Origin: Bugulina stolonifera
Lineage: Eukaryota > Bryozoa > Gymnolaemata > Cheilostomatida > Bugulidae
Length of the DNA: 64,000 nucleotides
Assembly: GCA_935421135.1 (NCBI GenBank)
Contig: OW285196.1
Coordinates: 3,825,001-3,889,000, forward strand
Direction of reading: 5' to 3'
Notes under the pieces: generated by a model
Told to the model about the DNA's origin: nothing
The model's input: only the letters and a program-made list of their open reading frames with translations
Databases searched by the model: none
Translations under genes and position numbers: made by a program
In this document: piece after piece, positions 37,201-62,298 of the stretch
Layout of the letters: the number at the start of each line of letters is the position of its first letter
Position numbering within the stretch: the first letter of the stretch is position 1

Positions 37201-40200
37201 AGAGGTGAAGCTTGGAGACTTTGGTCTTTCGAAGGCTCTGAAGCAGTGAGTGTCATACGTTACAAGATATACAACGCATTTCATTAGCTTAATCTGTTTA
37301 CTCTAATTCATTCGGGAAAAACACAAAATGTGAGACATGGTGCTAAAGGTTCTACCTCTATTTAGCTGCTGGCAATTGAATTCACAATTTATTTAAGATT
37401 TTTACTGGTACTGTTGAGGAGCAATGGTAGCCTAGTGGTTAGAGTTCTAGGCTGCCATCCGAGAGATTGAAGTTTGATCACTGTAAAGATAAGTAACCCT
37501 TACAAGCAATTACATAAAATTATATATTGATAAACTGGCACCCATCGCATGGGTAACTGTTACTTTCTTTTAAATAATATTTGCTGTGCACCTAGTATAA
37601 AGCCATTTAATTTCATAGGTCTTTAATGTTTACTAATCTTTTCAAAATTTTATCATGTAGGCCTATGATTTAGATAGTTGTAGAGTATGTCTTCATTTTG
37701 CAGCACATTAGACATGGCAACTACCTTTGCTGGGACCCCGTACTACCTGCCTCCAGAAATGTGCACTCAACAAGAATATAATGATAAATGTGATATGTGG
37801 TCTTTGGGAGTTATCCTCTATGAGATGGTGATGGGAAATCTTCCTGTAAGTATAAATATTTCGTATCTTATCCTGTTTCGTCACGTGTCTCATGTACGTG
37901 TCAAAGGAGTTGCCTTTCCAGTTTCTATTATGTTAGGTGTTAGGCGTTATCAGTTTAACCAACGATTGTGCTATATTGTAATGTTTTATGGGTTGTTCAT
38001 ACGAGTGCCGACGTGGACACGAGTGTGGAAAGTGCTTGGGAGTGGTTGACCAAGTTGTACTTCCACCATTACATAAAGAGTGAACAGTTGTGCAGCTTTT
38101 AGTGTTGGAGTGAGGACGTAAGCCCGATGCTTAGACTTATTGAAGAGTGAAAGATCGGCGTAGCGCCAATGTTTATACTCATGAGAGAGTGTTGAAAGTG
38201 TCTTAAACAAGTATAAGGACGAGTTCGGGCGCTAATGGTCCAAAGGGACCAAGGCTGGAACTGCCTCCCTGCAAGAGTAAGACTCTGAAGTTTGAGTTGA
38301 GAGGTGTTGCTTTATTAGAGCATGTTCAACAACTGACTAGCATAAGAAAATGAGCTTGCTTTTATACTAAATCAGTATCCGGCGGAAGTTCCAGTAAAAA
38401 GCCTGATAGAGTATCGGGTGGGACTATAGAGTATCGGCCCTGGAAATTGCATAACAATATGACGGAAAAGTGCCCGAGGTCTGACCTACAAAGAGTCGGC
38501 CTTTACAAAAAAGGCTTATAATCATGTGAAAGATACAATATATGAAAATTAGCATGTTCTGACCATCGGCCATAAATTACAGTAGTAGAAAAGACTTAGT
38601 AATTTATAATGATAATATATGAGAGCTTACATGACTGGGTAATAATAATAACAGACAATATAACAGCAATATAATAACAACAGGCAACTTTAGGCAAGTT
38701 ATACAATGTACATGCAGTAATTAAGAGAGTATATAGTCAATGTCATGCAGTTATTATAAGAGCATGCATGTTATGTGAGCTGGAAAACACCACAATATTA
38801 TAGAAGGTTTTCAAATGTTACTATTTTCAAGCATGAACGTATAGGCTACGGCATACTTCACACACATGATGCCATGTTGGCAGTAAAGGTAAAACTGGAA
38901 ACGCGAAGGCATGCAATTTAGTTTGAAATAAGATGGAATTTAACCGAGTGCTATTGGAACCTTAAGAAGCACCGTATCGAGTAAATATCAATCACCCTGG
39001 CAGTTCGGTTCTACGGGACTTGAAAAGACGATATCTCACACCGGTCAGGGTTTACACCACCAACATTGGTTGAAACCCGAAAACTGTGCAAACCTAGTTT
39101 CGAGTGTTGTCAACTAGTAAAACAGGTAGCCCTAGTTGTCATACTGCAGTCTGCTAGGTTTTATCATTTTAGTTGCCCAACCTTAATAATTTATTTCTCT
39201 TGTTTTGTAGTTTATGGGCGGAAACTTGCTAGAGATTGCCACAACTATTACATTGCAGCCACATGCACCACTTTCTACCTCCATCAGTAAAGAGCTTAGA
39301 GAGATTATTACTGCATTGCTACAGAAAGACCCCAGGTAAAGTTTACTTACCCTGTTCAAATGTTGCATTCACCAAACTCAATTCTAAGAGGAGGTGTTAT
39401 CTGGTATGGTAGGCACAATTTAGTCTTGGTTGGTGCAATAGTGGAAAATTTGAGTAGCCCTATTTCCTTGTGTGTGGTGGAGAATTGGGGTAGGGGTGGT
39501 TAACTATGAACAGCATTAAAATTCATTCAGGCAAGGCAAGCCAGACGTTTGACAGACGGTAGAAAAAGGCTTATATTACATTCATACACCACATGGCTGG
39601 CCGGCTGGCATCTAAAACTTGCCTGTTTTACTTCCCTTTATTAATCTCTGGTAATAAAGCTACATGTAGGATCCAAAGAGATCAAAAAATTTTTCTTTTT
39701 GATTTGGGGTAGAGAATGTCTGCCCAACTGTTGATCTCAGCATGCCAAAGTGATTTTGAGGTCAAGATGCTCTTCCTTACACCACAAATGACCTTTTACA
39801 GGAATCAAACCTGAATCTGCTGTATGACAGTCCAGAGCTGTAACCACTAGGCCACAGCTACTCTTTCAACTTGTAGAATGCAATAGTTATAGATAATATT
39901 GTCATAACTTGTGTTAGAATGGCATGGGCTTGTTAGTATACATGTGTGGCTGTGATCTAACTTTGAACTGGTTAAAAAAAACAATCAGTCACTAATTTGT
40001 TCAGTTTGGTTCCTGGTGCACCTTCTCTATAGAAATCGACCAACTGCAGCTGACATCTTACAAAGGTCTTTGGTTAGAACTGTAGCTCGGCGATTTTGCT
40101 CTGAAGAAGAACTGCGGGAGGAGGCACAGTCTAGAAAACCCCTCGATCTATGTAAGTCATGCATAGCCTTAGTGTTTTTCTACACATTTGAAGTTTTCCT

Positions 40201-43200
40201 GTATCTCCCAGCCTTCTTCTACTAAATATCCACACATTGAAACTGTGTGCAATGCTTGTGTTGTTGTGCTTGGAGTTGTGTTCCCATGTGAGGTTGATTA
40301 TTGATTGAGCAACTCCTAACACCATTTCAAATTCATTCTCTGTGTGAATACAAAATTACAATATTGAACGAAACTGCAGTTCATAGTCTCAAAATATGTC
40401 ATCAACTGGAAGTTGTCTTCATCTACCTTTAAATAAATACATTCAGAATCAATATTGTGTTTGATGTGGTTTTTGCTTCTATCAGCAGGGTTGTCAATAT
40501 TATTGGTATTTGCTGCTAATTATTGTCCTCAATGCAGAAATGAAGGTAGGGCAACTCCAACTATCCCTGTCGATGTATTACTATTTTTGATACAAACACT
40601 TCGTGCTTGGGCTGCTACGCAAGTCTCACTGCAGTAGTTGCTCGCTTTGCTCGTGTGTAATGATGGCTTGTGTTCATGTACTGTGGTCATGCATGTGCAT
40701 AACCTCTGGTGGCACAGGCATGTTGCAATGACTTGATGAGAAGTTGTGCTCCCTTGCATTAAGAAGACAATTCCAAGCACATAGCCCGAGTTCCAACACC
40801 AATGTGCCAGTTGGGGTGAGTCGGGTACCCACCCCGCACTTGGTCAGGGTTGAGGGCCTAAGGCTATGGCCCCTCCCTGGCAGCGATGCTTGGGGACCTA
40901 GTCCCAAGGTCCTAGCACCACCCGAAACCGAGGTCCTCACCAGCAGGATTGCAACAGATATAAATCACAGGTCCAGGAGGAGCTTTGTCGCTGCCGGCAT
41001 AGCTCGCGTTCCAAAACTTATTCGGCGGTTGGGGGTTTGTGTACCCACCCTAGGTCGGGTCTGAGAGCCCAAGGCTAGGGACCCAACCCGGCAGCAATGC
41101 AGGCGGACCTGGTCCTAACACCACCCGGAGCCGAGATCCTGACCGGCAGCATTGCAACATGTATGGATCGTCCCAATTTTTGACACCAAATCTGATTGGA
41201 GGTTGGCAAACCGTATACTGCAGACCGTTTCGTCCTTTATTATATGATCTGTATCCTATGAATAGAAACACAACTCTAGATATGCTTGCAATGTTTAAAT
41301 TATTATATTAATTACACACTTTACGTTCTTATTCAGCTGCACTGAGAGATTCAGCTGCTGTTGAACTGCTTGAGGAAATACATAAGCTCAAGTTCAATGG
41401 TTAGTATTTAGACCTCCTCAACTCTGAACTTTTCACCTGCGACAACTATTGCAAATTTGTATTCTTTTTTCATCAGTTAGTGACAACAACGCAGTTTGTA
41501 AATATACATGTAAGCCTTTTTTCTATCATATGGAACTCGTCCCCACATATCCTGGTTGTTTTAAATCTCTGACTAATTAGTTTTGTCAACAATGAGCTCT
41601 TCGTTCATTGTTTTGTTTTCACTGAACGATTTGTTTGTTCTGCTTTGAACTTTTCGAACTGCTAGGCCTCAGCTTATGTATTAGTGTTGTAATCCAAACT
41701 ATAATGTATATTGAATACTACGCATTAGCTTTGTGCACTATTGACAAAACGCTAGAAGTGTATAATTTTCCTCATCCCAAATTCTGTGTTTTCAGAACAA
41801 GGGAGGCTAGTTGATTCAACTGGAGACGGTTACTCATTTCATTTCCATGGTGACAAGGTCAAGGACCAAGAGAGATACGAGCAGGTTGGAGAGGTCAGTG
41901 ATTGGTATATTTTATTCCACATATTTTCCTCCTTGGTATGTCTAACTGTGTGTAGCGTTGACATGGTATAACTCTGCTATCAATTTCTAGTTAGCCAGAG
42001 ATGCCGTTTACTCCCTCGTAGGAGCTCGACTGGAGAAGATTTATCTGCATAAAGATGTGAGTTGAAAGACTACTATTGGTTCTCAGGCTAAGCTCATGTA
42101 TTAATGCCGTTCCTATTTCATTTGACGTTGAAGAGTCGTCTTTGAGATGTGTTTTGTTGTTTGAAAGCATTCTTTATGTCTCTGCGTTGAGAAACGGTGC
42201 TTGAAGAAGAACCGTTGAATGTACTTGGCTACCTCTTGGATATTGATTCATTACAGTGAAACAGGTGAACTGTAGAACTGTTACCCTGTAGAAGTCCTAT
42301 TCTACGTGTATGCAGTGTATTTCCATTTTATACATACATGGGTTTATTGCGTCAGTCTACGTACAGCAATGATATGTTACTTTATGTGCTACTTACTACA
42401 GAAGAGAGGCACCTTTGTGTATGCTAGCAAAGGATACACTACATCTGAGAAACTTCTAGTCTTGATTCACGGCTCAGGAGTCGTTAGAGCTGGCCAATGG
42501 TCTCGCAGGTAAATTCATAATCACACGCAGGTAAATTCATGGCCACACAACACAATGTAGAACCAAGAAAGGCTCACTAAATTAGTATATTTTGGTAAAC
42601 GTGTTTTTGTAAACATGTGCAAGGAACCTCTGATGTGAAAATTGCACAAATCATACAAACTATTGCATTATGAATGTTCAGTTGCTGCCGATGAGAGCTA
42701 TAATATTATTCTGTTGTGTTATAACTTACTTGATTAGCTGATATATAGAATATATAAATTACTTGCAGGTTGACAATCAATGATTCACTGAAGAGTGGGA
42801 CACAACTCCCATATATTGATAGAGCTATGCGCAATGGCTGGGCTGTTCTAGTGCTAAATCCGAATGACACTCATCAGCTGGAGGTAAATTATAACATTTG
42901 TACTACATGTATAATAAAAATATGCTACAACCTAGGGTAAAGGTCTTCCCAGTCGCAGTTGATTTGTCTCAATTGAATGAAATTAAATGAAAATACCATA
43001 TTAATGAATTAATTTTGTTCTCTTTAGATTCCTATAGATTTTTCTCTTTGTGTTTACGAAGTGAAGCAATTTTTATTTATTTGGACATGGTTCTGCATAC
43101 TTTAGGGGTGTAAGAGTGCAACCGAACATGCCCGATATGTCTGGGTGAACTTCATTCACTGCTATCCTACCATAAAGAAGATCGGTATTATCGCCCACAG

Positions 43201-44503
43201 CGCTGGAGGAAGTGTTGTTACTAGTCTACTGCAAGCTTTTGAAGACGACTTTAAGCGGAGAGTGTTTGCTATAGCATTTACAGATGCCCATGCCTCAGCA
43301 CACAAATCAGCCAGGAACTACTTTCACTGTGTAAGAATGCATCATTATCATGTGTGTACGTATGGTACATGGGGGTATTTCACGAGAGGGTTTTTATAAG
43401 CTTGTAGAGGATATAGATACAAAAGAGGGTAGATTAGCATAGAGTATCATGACGATGTGCATTTGCACACCTATCACTGTAATCACCATTCCATTTATTG
43501 GTAGTTGTCTGCTCAATGTCAATCCACTGTAATATCATGGAGTAGATAACTTCATACATATCTTTAGCTCTATTCAATCTATCCAATGAGAGGAAACAGC
43601 ATAGGTAGACAAATCAGAATTGTTACATGCTCATCCCTCAGGCTAATAAAGTAAACTGTACTCGCATATACACGTACATGTATTAGCATGTACACGTACA
43701 TGCTAATACATGTACACGTACATGCCAATACATTACACGTACATGTATTAGCATGTGCACGTACATGTATTAGCATGTACACGTACATGTATTAGCATGT
43801 TCACGTACATGCTAATACATGTACACGTACATGCCAATACATTACACGTACATGTATTAACATGTACGTGTACATGTATTAGCATGTACACGTACATGTA
43901 TTAGCATGTTCACGTACATGCTAATACATGTACACGTACATGCCAATACATTACACGTACATGTATTAGCATGTACACGTACATGTATTAGCATGTACAT
44001 GTACTTGTATTAGCATGTACTGCATTCTGCTTTGGCCAAAAAAGTTATGAGCAGTGTGGGACATTTATTGTGTGCCTAGTGGTGTTGTTTTCTGTGCAGT
44101 CTCACTATTCTGAAATTTACTGGCATAGTATCAAATTTATAAAGCAATAATTCTTCCCACCACAGCTTTTACATGAAGTAACTCGTAACGCTAAAAAAGT
44201 GTGTGATTATTTGACATCAAGCCCTCCTTATACATACACTATAATTAAAGAATTGCCTACTCTACGTTCTAAAGAGCTCATTGTCAGTTATATGTGTAGG
44301 TGACGAGGAACTGGGTGATGAGTGCAGAACCACTCGGAGTGGAAGTAGGTGCACCCGGTTCTGGTGTGGCCAGACTGTCTGCTGGAACTACTGAACACGA
44401 GGAAACTTCACACGCCGCCTTTGAGGACGTGTTTGATTTCCTCAACTTAAGGTTTAGACAAGATTCCCCAGCACAAGGTGACATAACAGTATTGCTCATG
44501 TGA
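34215..44503 (+). CDS. Predicted NEK kinase-Arb2 domain fusion (573 aa)
   Basis: Fourteen exons splice in frame: 34215-34313, 34675-34789, 35164-35255, 37094-37245, 37704-37845, 39211-39335, 40033-40151, 41337-41399, 41796-41893, 41991-42056, 42402-42508, 42769-42883, 43106-43330, 44300-44503. Residues 1-281 are a complete NEK1/3/5-like kinase: GSGTYG loop, VVK lysine, [24 protein letters not shown], then the NEK-typical RPTAADIL end. Exon 7 ends in phase 1 and exon 8 starts in the matching phase. Exons 8-14 encode an Arb2/FAM172A-type alpha/beta-hydrolase-like domain: [55 protein letters not shown]172A proteins are nuclear and linked to Argonaute and splicing; NEKs act in cell cycle and cilia. 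Reading through the exon 7 donor gives a stop at 40225 with AATAAA at 40432, so a kinase-only transcript or two genes remain possible. An extra 3' exon near 44917 is also possible. Confidence 0.75.
35453..36864 (+). pseudogene. Truncated Tc1-like transposon with transposase C-terminus
   Basis: The ORF at 35462-35683 carries the Tc1 signature [18 protein letters not shown], which contains the final catalytic Glu, followed by the typical C-terminal helix. The N-terminal DNA-binding domain and both catalytic Asp residues are missing. The right terminus (ATACCTTATTTCGCACAGCACTG, then TA) looks like a Tc1 end. A solo LTR interrupts it at 35975-36760. Not functional. Confidence 0.85.
35975..36760 (+). 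mobile_element. Solo LTR, family I, sense copy (786 bp)
   Basis: TGTAAATG...CCATTACA with an ATAT duplication (35971-35974 and 36761-36764). It matches the family I LTR in sense orientation. A TATA box (ACTATATAAAGC, about 36405) and AATAAA (36458-36463) sit about 50 bp apart, as in the complete element. It is inserted into the Tc1 remnant. Confidence 0.92.
37423..37560 (+). mobile_element. tRNA-derived SINE (family S1), degraded
   Basis: GGTAGCCTAGTGGTTAGAGTT resembles an A box and the S1 head; GAAGTTTGATCACTGTAAAG is a decayed B box. The body is only partly recognisable. It lies in intron 4 of the NEK-Arb2 gene. Confidence 0.6.
37977..38794 (-). mobile_element. Solo LTR, family II, copy B (818 bp)
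   Basis: TGTAATGTTTTATG...AAACACCACA with an ATAT duplication (37973-37976 and 38795-38798). It shares ordered blocks with copies A and C (ACATAAAGAGTGAACAGTT, TTGAGTTGAGAGGTGTTGC, AAAGAGTCGG). Sense is minus, judged from AATAAAGCAAC on that strand. It sits in intron 5 of the NEK-Arb2 gene. Confidence 0.87.
39700..39862 (-). mobile_element. tRNA-derived SINE (family S1)
   Basis: Minus-strand head TGTGGCCTAGTGGTTACAGC (A box) and GGTTTGATTCCTGTAAAAGG (B box region), then a body with GGTCATTTGTGGTGTAAGGA. It is close to the copy at 25460-25626. It lies in intron 6 of the NEK-Arb2 gene. Confidence 0.75.
40795..41165. repeat. GC-rich two-copy repeat in the intron between kinase and Arb2 parts
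   Basis: Two related ~130-bp blocks (about 40815-40960 and 41035-41160) share GTACCCACCC, AGGGCC/GAGCCCAAGGCTA, GGCAGC.ATGC, ACCTAGTCC/ACCTGGTCC and CACCCG.A.CCGAG.TCCT. The GC content stands out from the surrounding intron. The ORFs here look like repeat readings with no known domain. Confidence 0.7.
43665..44012. repeat. Palindromic ~22-bp ACGTACATGTATTAGCATGTAC satellite
   Basis: About fifteen units of CACGTACATGTATTAGCATG and its reverse complement alternate in the last intron of the NEK-Arb2 gene. The mixed orientation gives many overlapping hairpins. The minus-strand Cys/Thr-rich ORF is a repeat artefact. Confidence 0.93.
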
Positions 44504-45340
44504 TCCAGTGAAGCAGCAATGATTGTTAAACATTCAAACTTTTTCTGTCTGCCATTTAGGAACGCTGACATGTGCAAATAGCAAATGAAATTTACAGTAA
44601 ATACTACATCATTTTCAAGAAATCTAGTATCGACCATCATTAGTAATATGCATTTACCTCATGTAGTGTATGCGTGTGTGTGTGTTTGGTATAATCAGTC
44701 ATCAGTCATAGTTTACAGTACATTGTGTATACTGCTGATCCTTTGCTTCTTTTGTCAAAAAGAGAGATAGGGAGCTGTGATTAAAATTAATATTGCGCAG
44801 CGTTTTATCATACTCATCGACTGCAGCCATTTACTTGTTCATATCAATTTATTGTGTTTCACATTTTCTCAAGTTAGCTGTATCATTTTGATATCATTTT
44901 AAATTTTATTTGTTAGGTTGAGCTGGTGGCAGTGAAGAGACATGCAATCACGGAGAGTGGTAGTTGTATGTAATCAACAAGTGTGATAGCAAGAATATTA
45001 TTTAATATTTGATGCTGCATAATAAACAACTCTACATAAACTTATGTTTACACTATTAATCAGCATTAAATTACATGTAGGTGGAACACAATCATTGTCT
45101 CTCATAGTAAACTGATTCAAATTTTAAAGTATTTATTTATGCAGTATCTGTGATTATATGCTATAATATTGTTATACATTGTATATTGTGCAATCATTCA
45201 GTCGTATATAATTATGTAATACATGTACTATGTATACGCATCCAAGTATGTATTGTCTAACTCTTTTTTAACTAGTCTCTAACACTTGATTAAATTCATT
45301 TTTGATGAAAGTTTTAGTAAAATTTGCAGTATTATAATAT
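44504..45340. other. 3' flank of the NEK-Arb2 gene
   Basis: A possible extra exon begins after the TTAG at 44913-44916 (short frame ending VAVKRHAITESGSCM, stop). AATAAA lies at 45021-45026. No other gene seen. Confidence 0.4.
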
Positions 45341-45983
45341 TGTGATGGTCATCATCCCAGACCTTATGCTACTTTATTATTTAGCCTCCTATATTATTAC
45401 CTATAGCTATAAAACAGCGTGTGTATATCCATTTATGTAAACCCAAGTTCCGAACCAGTAATAAGACTGTTGTTATACTAATTTTTCATATATATATTTT
45501 ATTGCGTCGTCTATAGCATTGTGCAGACAACTTCCCTTGCTGACACGGTTTATTTACATATTATACACATTTCGCAATCATTAACTAATTGTATTTCCGA
45601 CGACTGGTATTGCATCATTGTTAAGTCATTCTTCGCCGTTATGGCGTAATCTTTTATATGATTGGTCTCCGGCCCTCCGTCGGAACTACTTCTACTTCTT
45701 ATTGGTGCGTCTAAAATCAAACACAAGTATATAAGGTGTGCGATTTCTATTATACTTTGCATTATAATTCAGTCTAGTCTACTGCTGTAATCTTTGCTCT
45801 TATACCTTTTTCTACATTGGAACTTGAAATATACTTTCTACCACGCTACCAAGAATCTGATCTAAGTTCTGTACAAGGTATGTTACAATAATATACAGCG
45901 ACGGCCGTTGCCGAGTGTTCATACAACTCTAGGGAGTTGTCGGGGAACACAGTGGGATACTTTCCTCACTAAAATCCATTACA
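45341..45983 (+). mobile_element. Solo LTR, third related family (643 bp)
   Basis: TGTGATGG...CCATTACA, the same terminal sequences as family I in sense orientation, with an ATAT duplication (45337-45340 and 45984-45987). The interior differs from families I and II. It contains GTATATAAGG near 45727, a plausible LTR TATA box. The call rests on the termini, the duplication and the TATA box. Confidence 0.75.
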
Positions 45984-46418
45984 ATATTCTATCCTATGTA
46001 TTATGTAAGGAATAAGAGGTTGATTATACATACACCAACACCAACACAGTTCTTAGGTGATTCATAACTAGGCAAATTCAGCAATGTTCCAAAACATTAT
46101 TTTTTTGAGAACTCTAATAAATTATGTTGTCTTAAGATTACTTCTTTATCCAGCTTCAAATTTTGACAAATAATTTACATGCATGTAGATGTAGACCAGG
46201 TTAAAGATCCAGTAAAAACTGAGGACTTGGCAAACACACTCACTGTACATGACTCTATTAGTTGCTACATGTCAGATTGCTACATTTAGGTACCAAGGAG
46301 TATGAGGCTCTTTGCTAGATACAAATTCAGCTGAGTATGGGTAGAGAGAGGTTAGCAAGGATAACTATACTCTCACTGATGTATAGCAAAAATGCTGTTG
46401 CAAAATGCATGTAAATAC

Positions 46419-47468
46419 TGTAATGTTTTTGAGTGCTAGATCATACGAGAGCCGAGGGCTACAAGTATGTGAAGGTCTTGGAAGGTGGTAGAGGCCGACC
46501 AAGTGTACCTTCTGCTCATTACATAAAAAAGTGAACAGTTAAGGGTGCTCTTTATAGTGTAGATTATAGATTATCTTAGACGTAGGCCGATGCCGAGACT
46601 CATTGGAGCTCAGGACCGACGTAGGTCTAGTAGAGTTTACACTCCGAGGGAGTGATCTTGTAGAGAAGAAGATCTAGCCTTGAGAGCCTAAGTCCGACGC
46701 TAGGTTCATTAGAACCCGGGATCGGCCTAAGCCAAGGGGTGGATAGAGATATGCTTAGCCTAGGATGAGGTGAACTCGAGCCGTACTGAATCCAAAGGAT
46801 TCTCAGGTGGAGTTACCCGCCTAAAGAGTAAGCCTCTGTAGGTTGAGTTAGGAGATGTTGCTTTATTCAAGCGCAATCAACAACTGATTCACAATAGAAA
46901 ATGCTCTGCCTTATATACATAACAAACTTCCGGCAAAAAGGGACGACATGGTGTCGGTTATGCGACATGGGGTAGGCTCCGGAACTTACGCAACAATATG
47001 TCTGGTTCCGCCCGACTCGGCCATATGAAAAGGTCGGCCATGGCACAAAATGTGCTTACAATAGGTAAAAACATGTCGTGTATAAATATGAGCTAAATCC
47101 ATAAGGTCGGCCATGTAGTTGCAATATAAAGTGGCAAAAAGACTCTAACGATTTGCAATCAAGTGAGGACAGACAATTACTAAATAAGTATATAAATGTG
47201 GGAAAAACCAAGTTGCAATAGAACGTAATTCCAAGGCTTGATTGCTAGTACAGACCATAGAGGTAGGTAGGTAGGAATACCTACCTCTATGGTACAGACA
47301 TGTATATAAGACACGCAGTGGATAATAAGGGAATGAATGCATAGATAATAATAGATAGACAATGCATGGATATGTGAATAACAGTATATGGATAGATTAA
47401 TTGTCAGCTAATAATATTGTCAGTGTGGCTGGTCTTGGTGCCATTACCACGGAGGCTGTTTCACCACA
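46419..47468 (-). mobile_element. Solo LTR, family II, copy C (1,050 bp)
   Basis: TGTAATGTTTT...TTTCACCACA, the longest copy of this family in the window. The flanking tetranucleotides ATAC (46415-46418) and AAAC (47469-47472) differ by one base, so the duplication is imperfect or mutated. Near 47250-47295 it holds an inverted repeat (ACCATAGAGGTAGGTA and its complement). Sense is minus. Confidence 0.85.
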
Positions 47469-48870
47469 AAACTTACATGATTGTACTTGTGACACTGTGT
47501 ACCTGATGCACAATTAGAGATGTGGAAATTAAAAACATGTGTAATATTTCAACATTAATGCATTATTTAAAGGTGGAACAATCGGAATATTAATATGTAT
47601 TGTGTTTGTGTACACAATGTGCAAGTCATGTACAACTCACCAACGGTGTTCTAACTCGGAGTTGCGCTCTCAATGTTCTGAATGATGCGCTACATGTACA
47701 TATAGTTGTCTTCCTTCCAATTACTATCGGTCTCAAGCGAGCGCTTAACGATTCCATTTTGTGATATTTTAAAGGATATCTTACTCGTTGATTAACTGAA
47801 GTACGAGGCAAAAATATAAATAGAGATCAAGTAAATTTATTTTCTGGATTTTCCATGTAAACAGAAACTAACCCTTTTGCACTTGGTCCAACGATCAGAT
47901 TCCAAAAAATGAAAATTAAAAGCTTCAACGCGTTGCTTGTCAGTCTAAACAACCAAAATATTGCAAATATTATAGATTTACTTTAGTGTGTAAGTATCCA
48001 TATGAATATACTTACGGATCACCAAGAACCATTTATATTATAATATTTGCTATTGTTATTGTATTTGTTAATCAGCATTCATACGATACATGCGATACGT
48101 GTATGAACATGTAGCCTATTTGATACCATATTCATATTGGGATTCATATCAGATGTCATCTTCAAAATTATAATAATTATATAATATGATATATCAATAT
48201 TATTGATCACATTGACTAACTTCGATTTTCCATGTACCTATTTAAGTCAAAATTTAAATAATCATAATGATAATGAATACCTATTTTTTACTGAATAAAT
48301 AAATGCAGTAGAATAGTAAAGTATTTACTCTAATCTCTAATTCAGTGAGGGAATTACAATGTATATAGCCTTAAACTTGCATTTATATTAGGTCTAACAC
48401 CTAATGTGACATAGATAGTCATTAGTGACTCAAGGCATGGTCTGACGCTGAACTCTCACTCTACCAAATGAAAATACATTTAAAGTGGAAGCTATAATTT
48501 AGATATTTCAAAGTGAAGACCAATAAAATGTTAATGATTGTCAAACTGCCTTTATAAGTAAGGTTTTAAACTCAGCTTTGTTGCCTTGAATGTGAAATCT
48601 CATAGTAGGCTTATAGTTATAGTAGTTGAAACCTTGGTCTTCCCTTTACTTTTACTATTGTGAAACTCTTTTGTTGATTATGTGACTTAGTGTCATCGCG
48701 AGCTTTTGGACCAAACTCAGGAAACCTTTCCTAACTCATCGTGAAATGAGCCTGAGAAAGAAGTTGGGCGGAAAATTATTGAGCAACGTGGTCTGTGCCT
48801 GAAACAGTGTTCCTTCTATTAATAGTACTCTCTCCTACTTCTCCAGGTAATAGAGAAGTATATACTAAAG
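47469..48870. other. Gene-free stretch upstream of the second NEK gene
   Basis: No ORF with recognisable features and no clear element. An in-frame upstream ATG at 48795 exists for the following gene. A CCAG/GTAATAG at 48844-48847 might be a splice site within this leader. Confidence 0.4.
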
Positions 48871-48872
48871 CA

Positions 48873-61827
<12,955 letters not shown>

Positions 61828-61894
61828 ACATTATATGAGTAAGTTACATTTGCTAATATCTATAGAGTACCATACCTTACAAGTACAATGTACA

Positions 61895-62298
61895 TACCCA
61901 CCCATCTACCTACCTACCTACCTACCCACCTACCTACCTACCCACCTACCTACCTACCTGCCTACCTACCTACCTACCTACTACCTACCTACCTACCCAC
62001 CCACCTAACTACCTACCTACCTACCTACATACCTACCCACCTACCTACCTACCTGTCTACCTGCCTACCTACCTACCTACCTACCTACCTACCTACCTAC
62101 CTACCCACCCACCTAACTACCTACCTACCTACCTACCTACCTACCTACCTACCTACCTACCTACCTACCTACCTACCTACCTACCTACCTACCTACCTAC
62201 CTACCTACCCACCTAACTACCTACCTACCTACTACCTACCTACCTACCTACCCACCTAACTACCTACCCACTTACCTACCTACTTACCTACCCACCTA
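61895..62298. repeat. (CTAC)n tetranucleotide microsatellite, ~400 bp
   Basis: Almost pure CTAC/CCTA repeat with sparse CCCAC and CTAACT interruptions that themselves recur in a higher-order pattern. It begins ~70 bp after the stop codon of the second NEK gene and probably lies in its 3' UTR or just beyond. The Tyr/Leu/Pro/Thr-rich ORF is an artefact. Confidence 0.97.

Noticed and set aside
44166..44299. An extra exon ([16 protein letters not shown]...) in the Arb2 part
   Set aside because: It has an acceptor, but no usable donor leaves enough intron before 44300, and the direct junction from 43330 to 44300 fits the family better.
61888..62259. 123-aa Tyr/Leu/Pro/Thr repeat protein
   Set aside because: It is a direct translation of the CTAC microsatellite.
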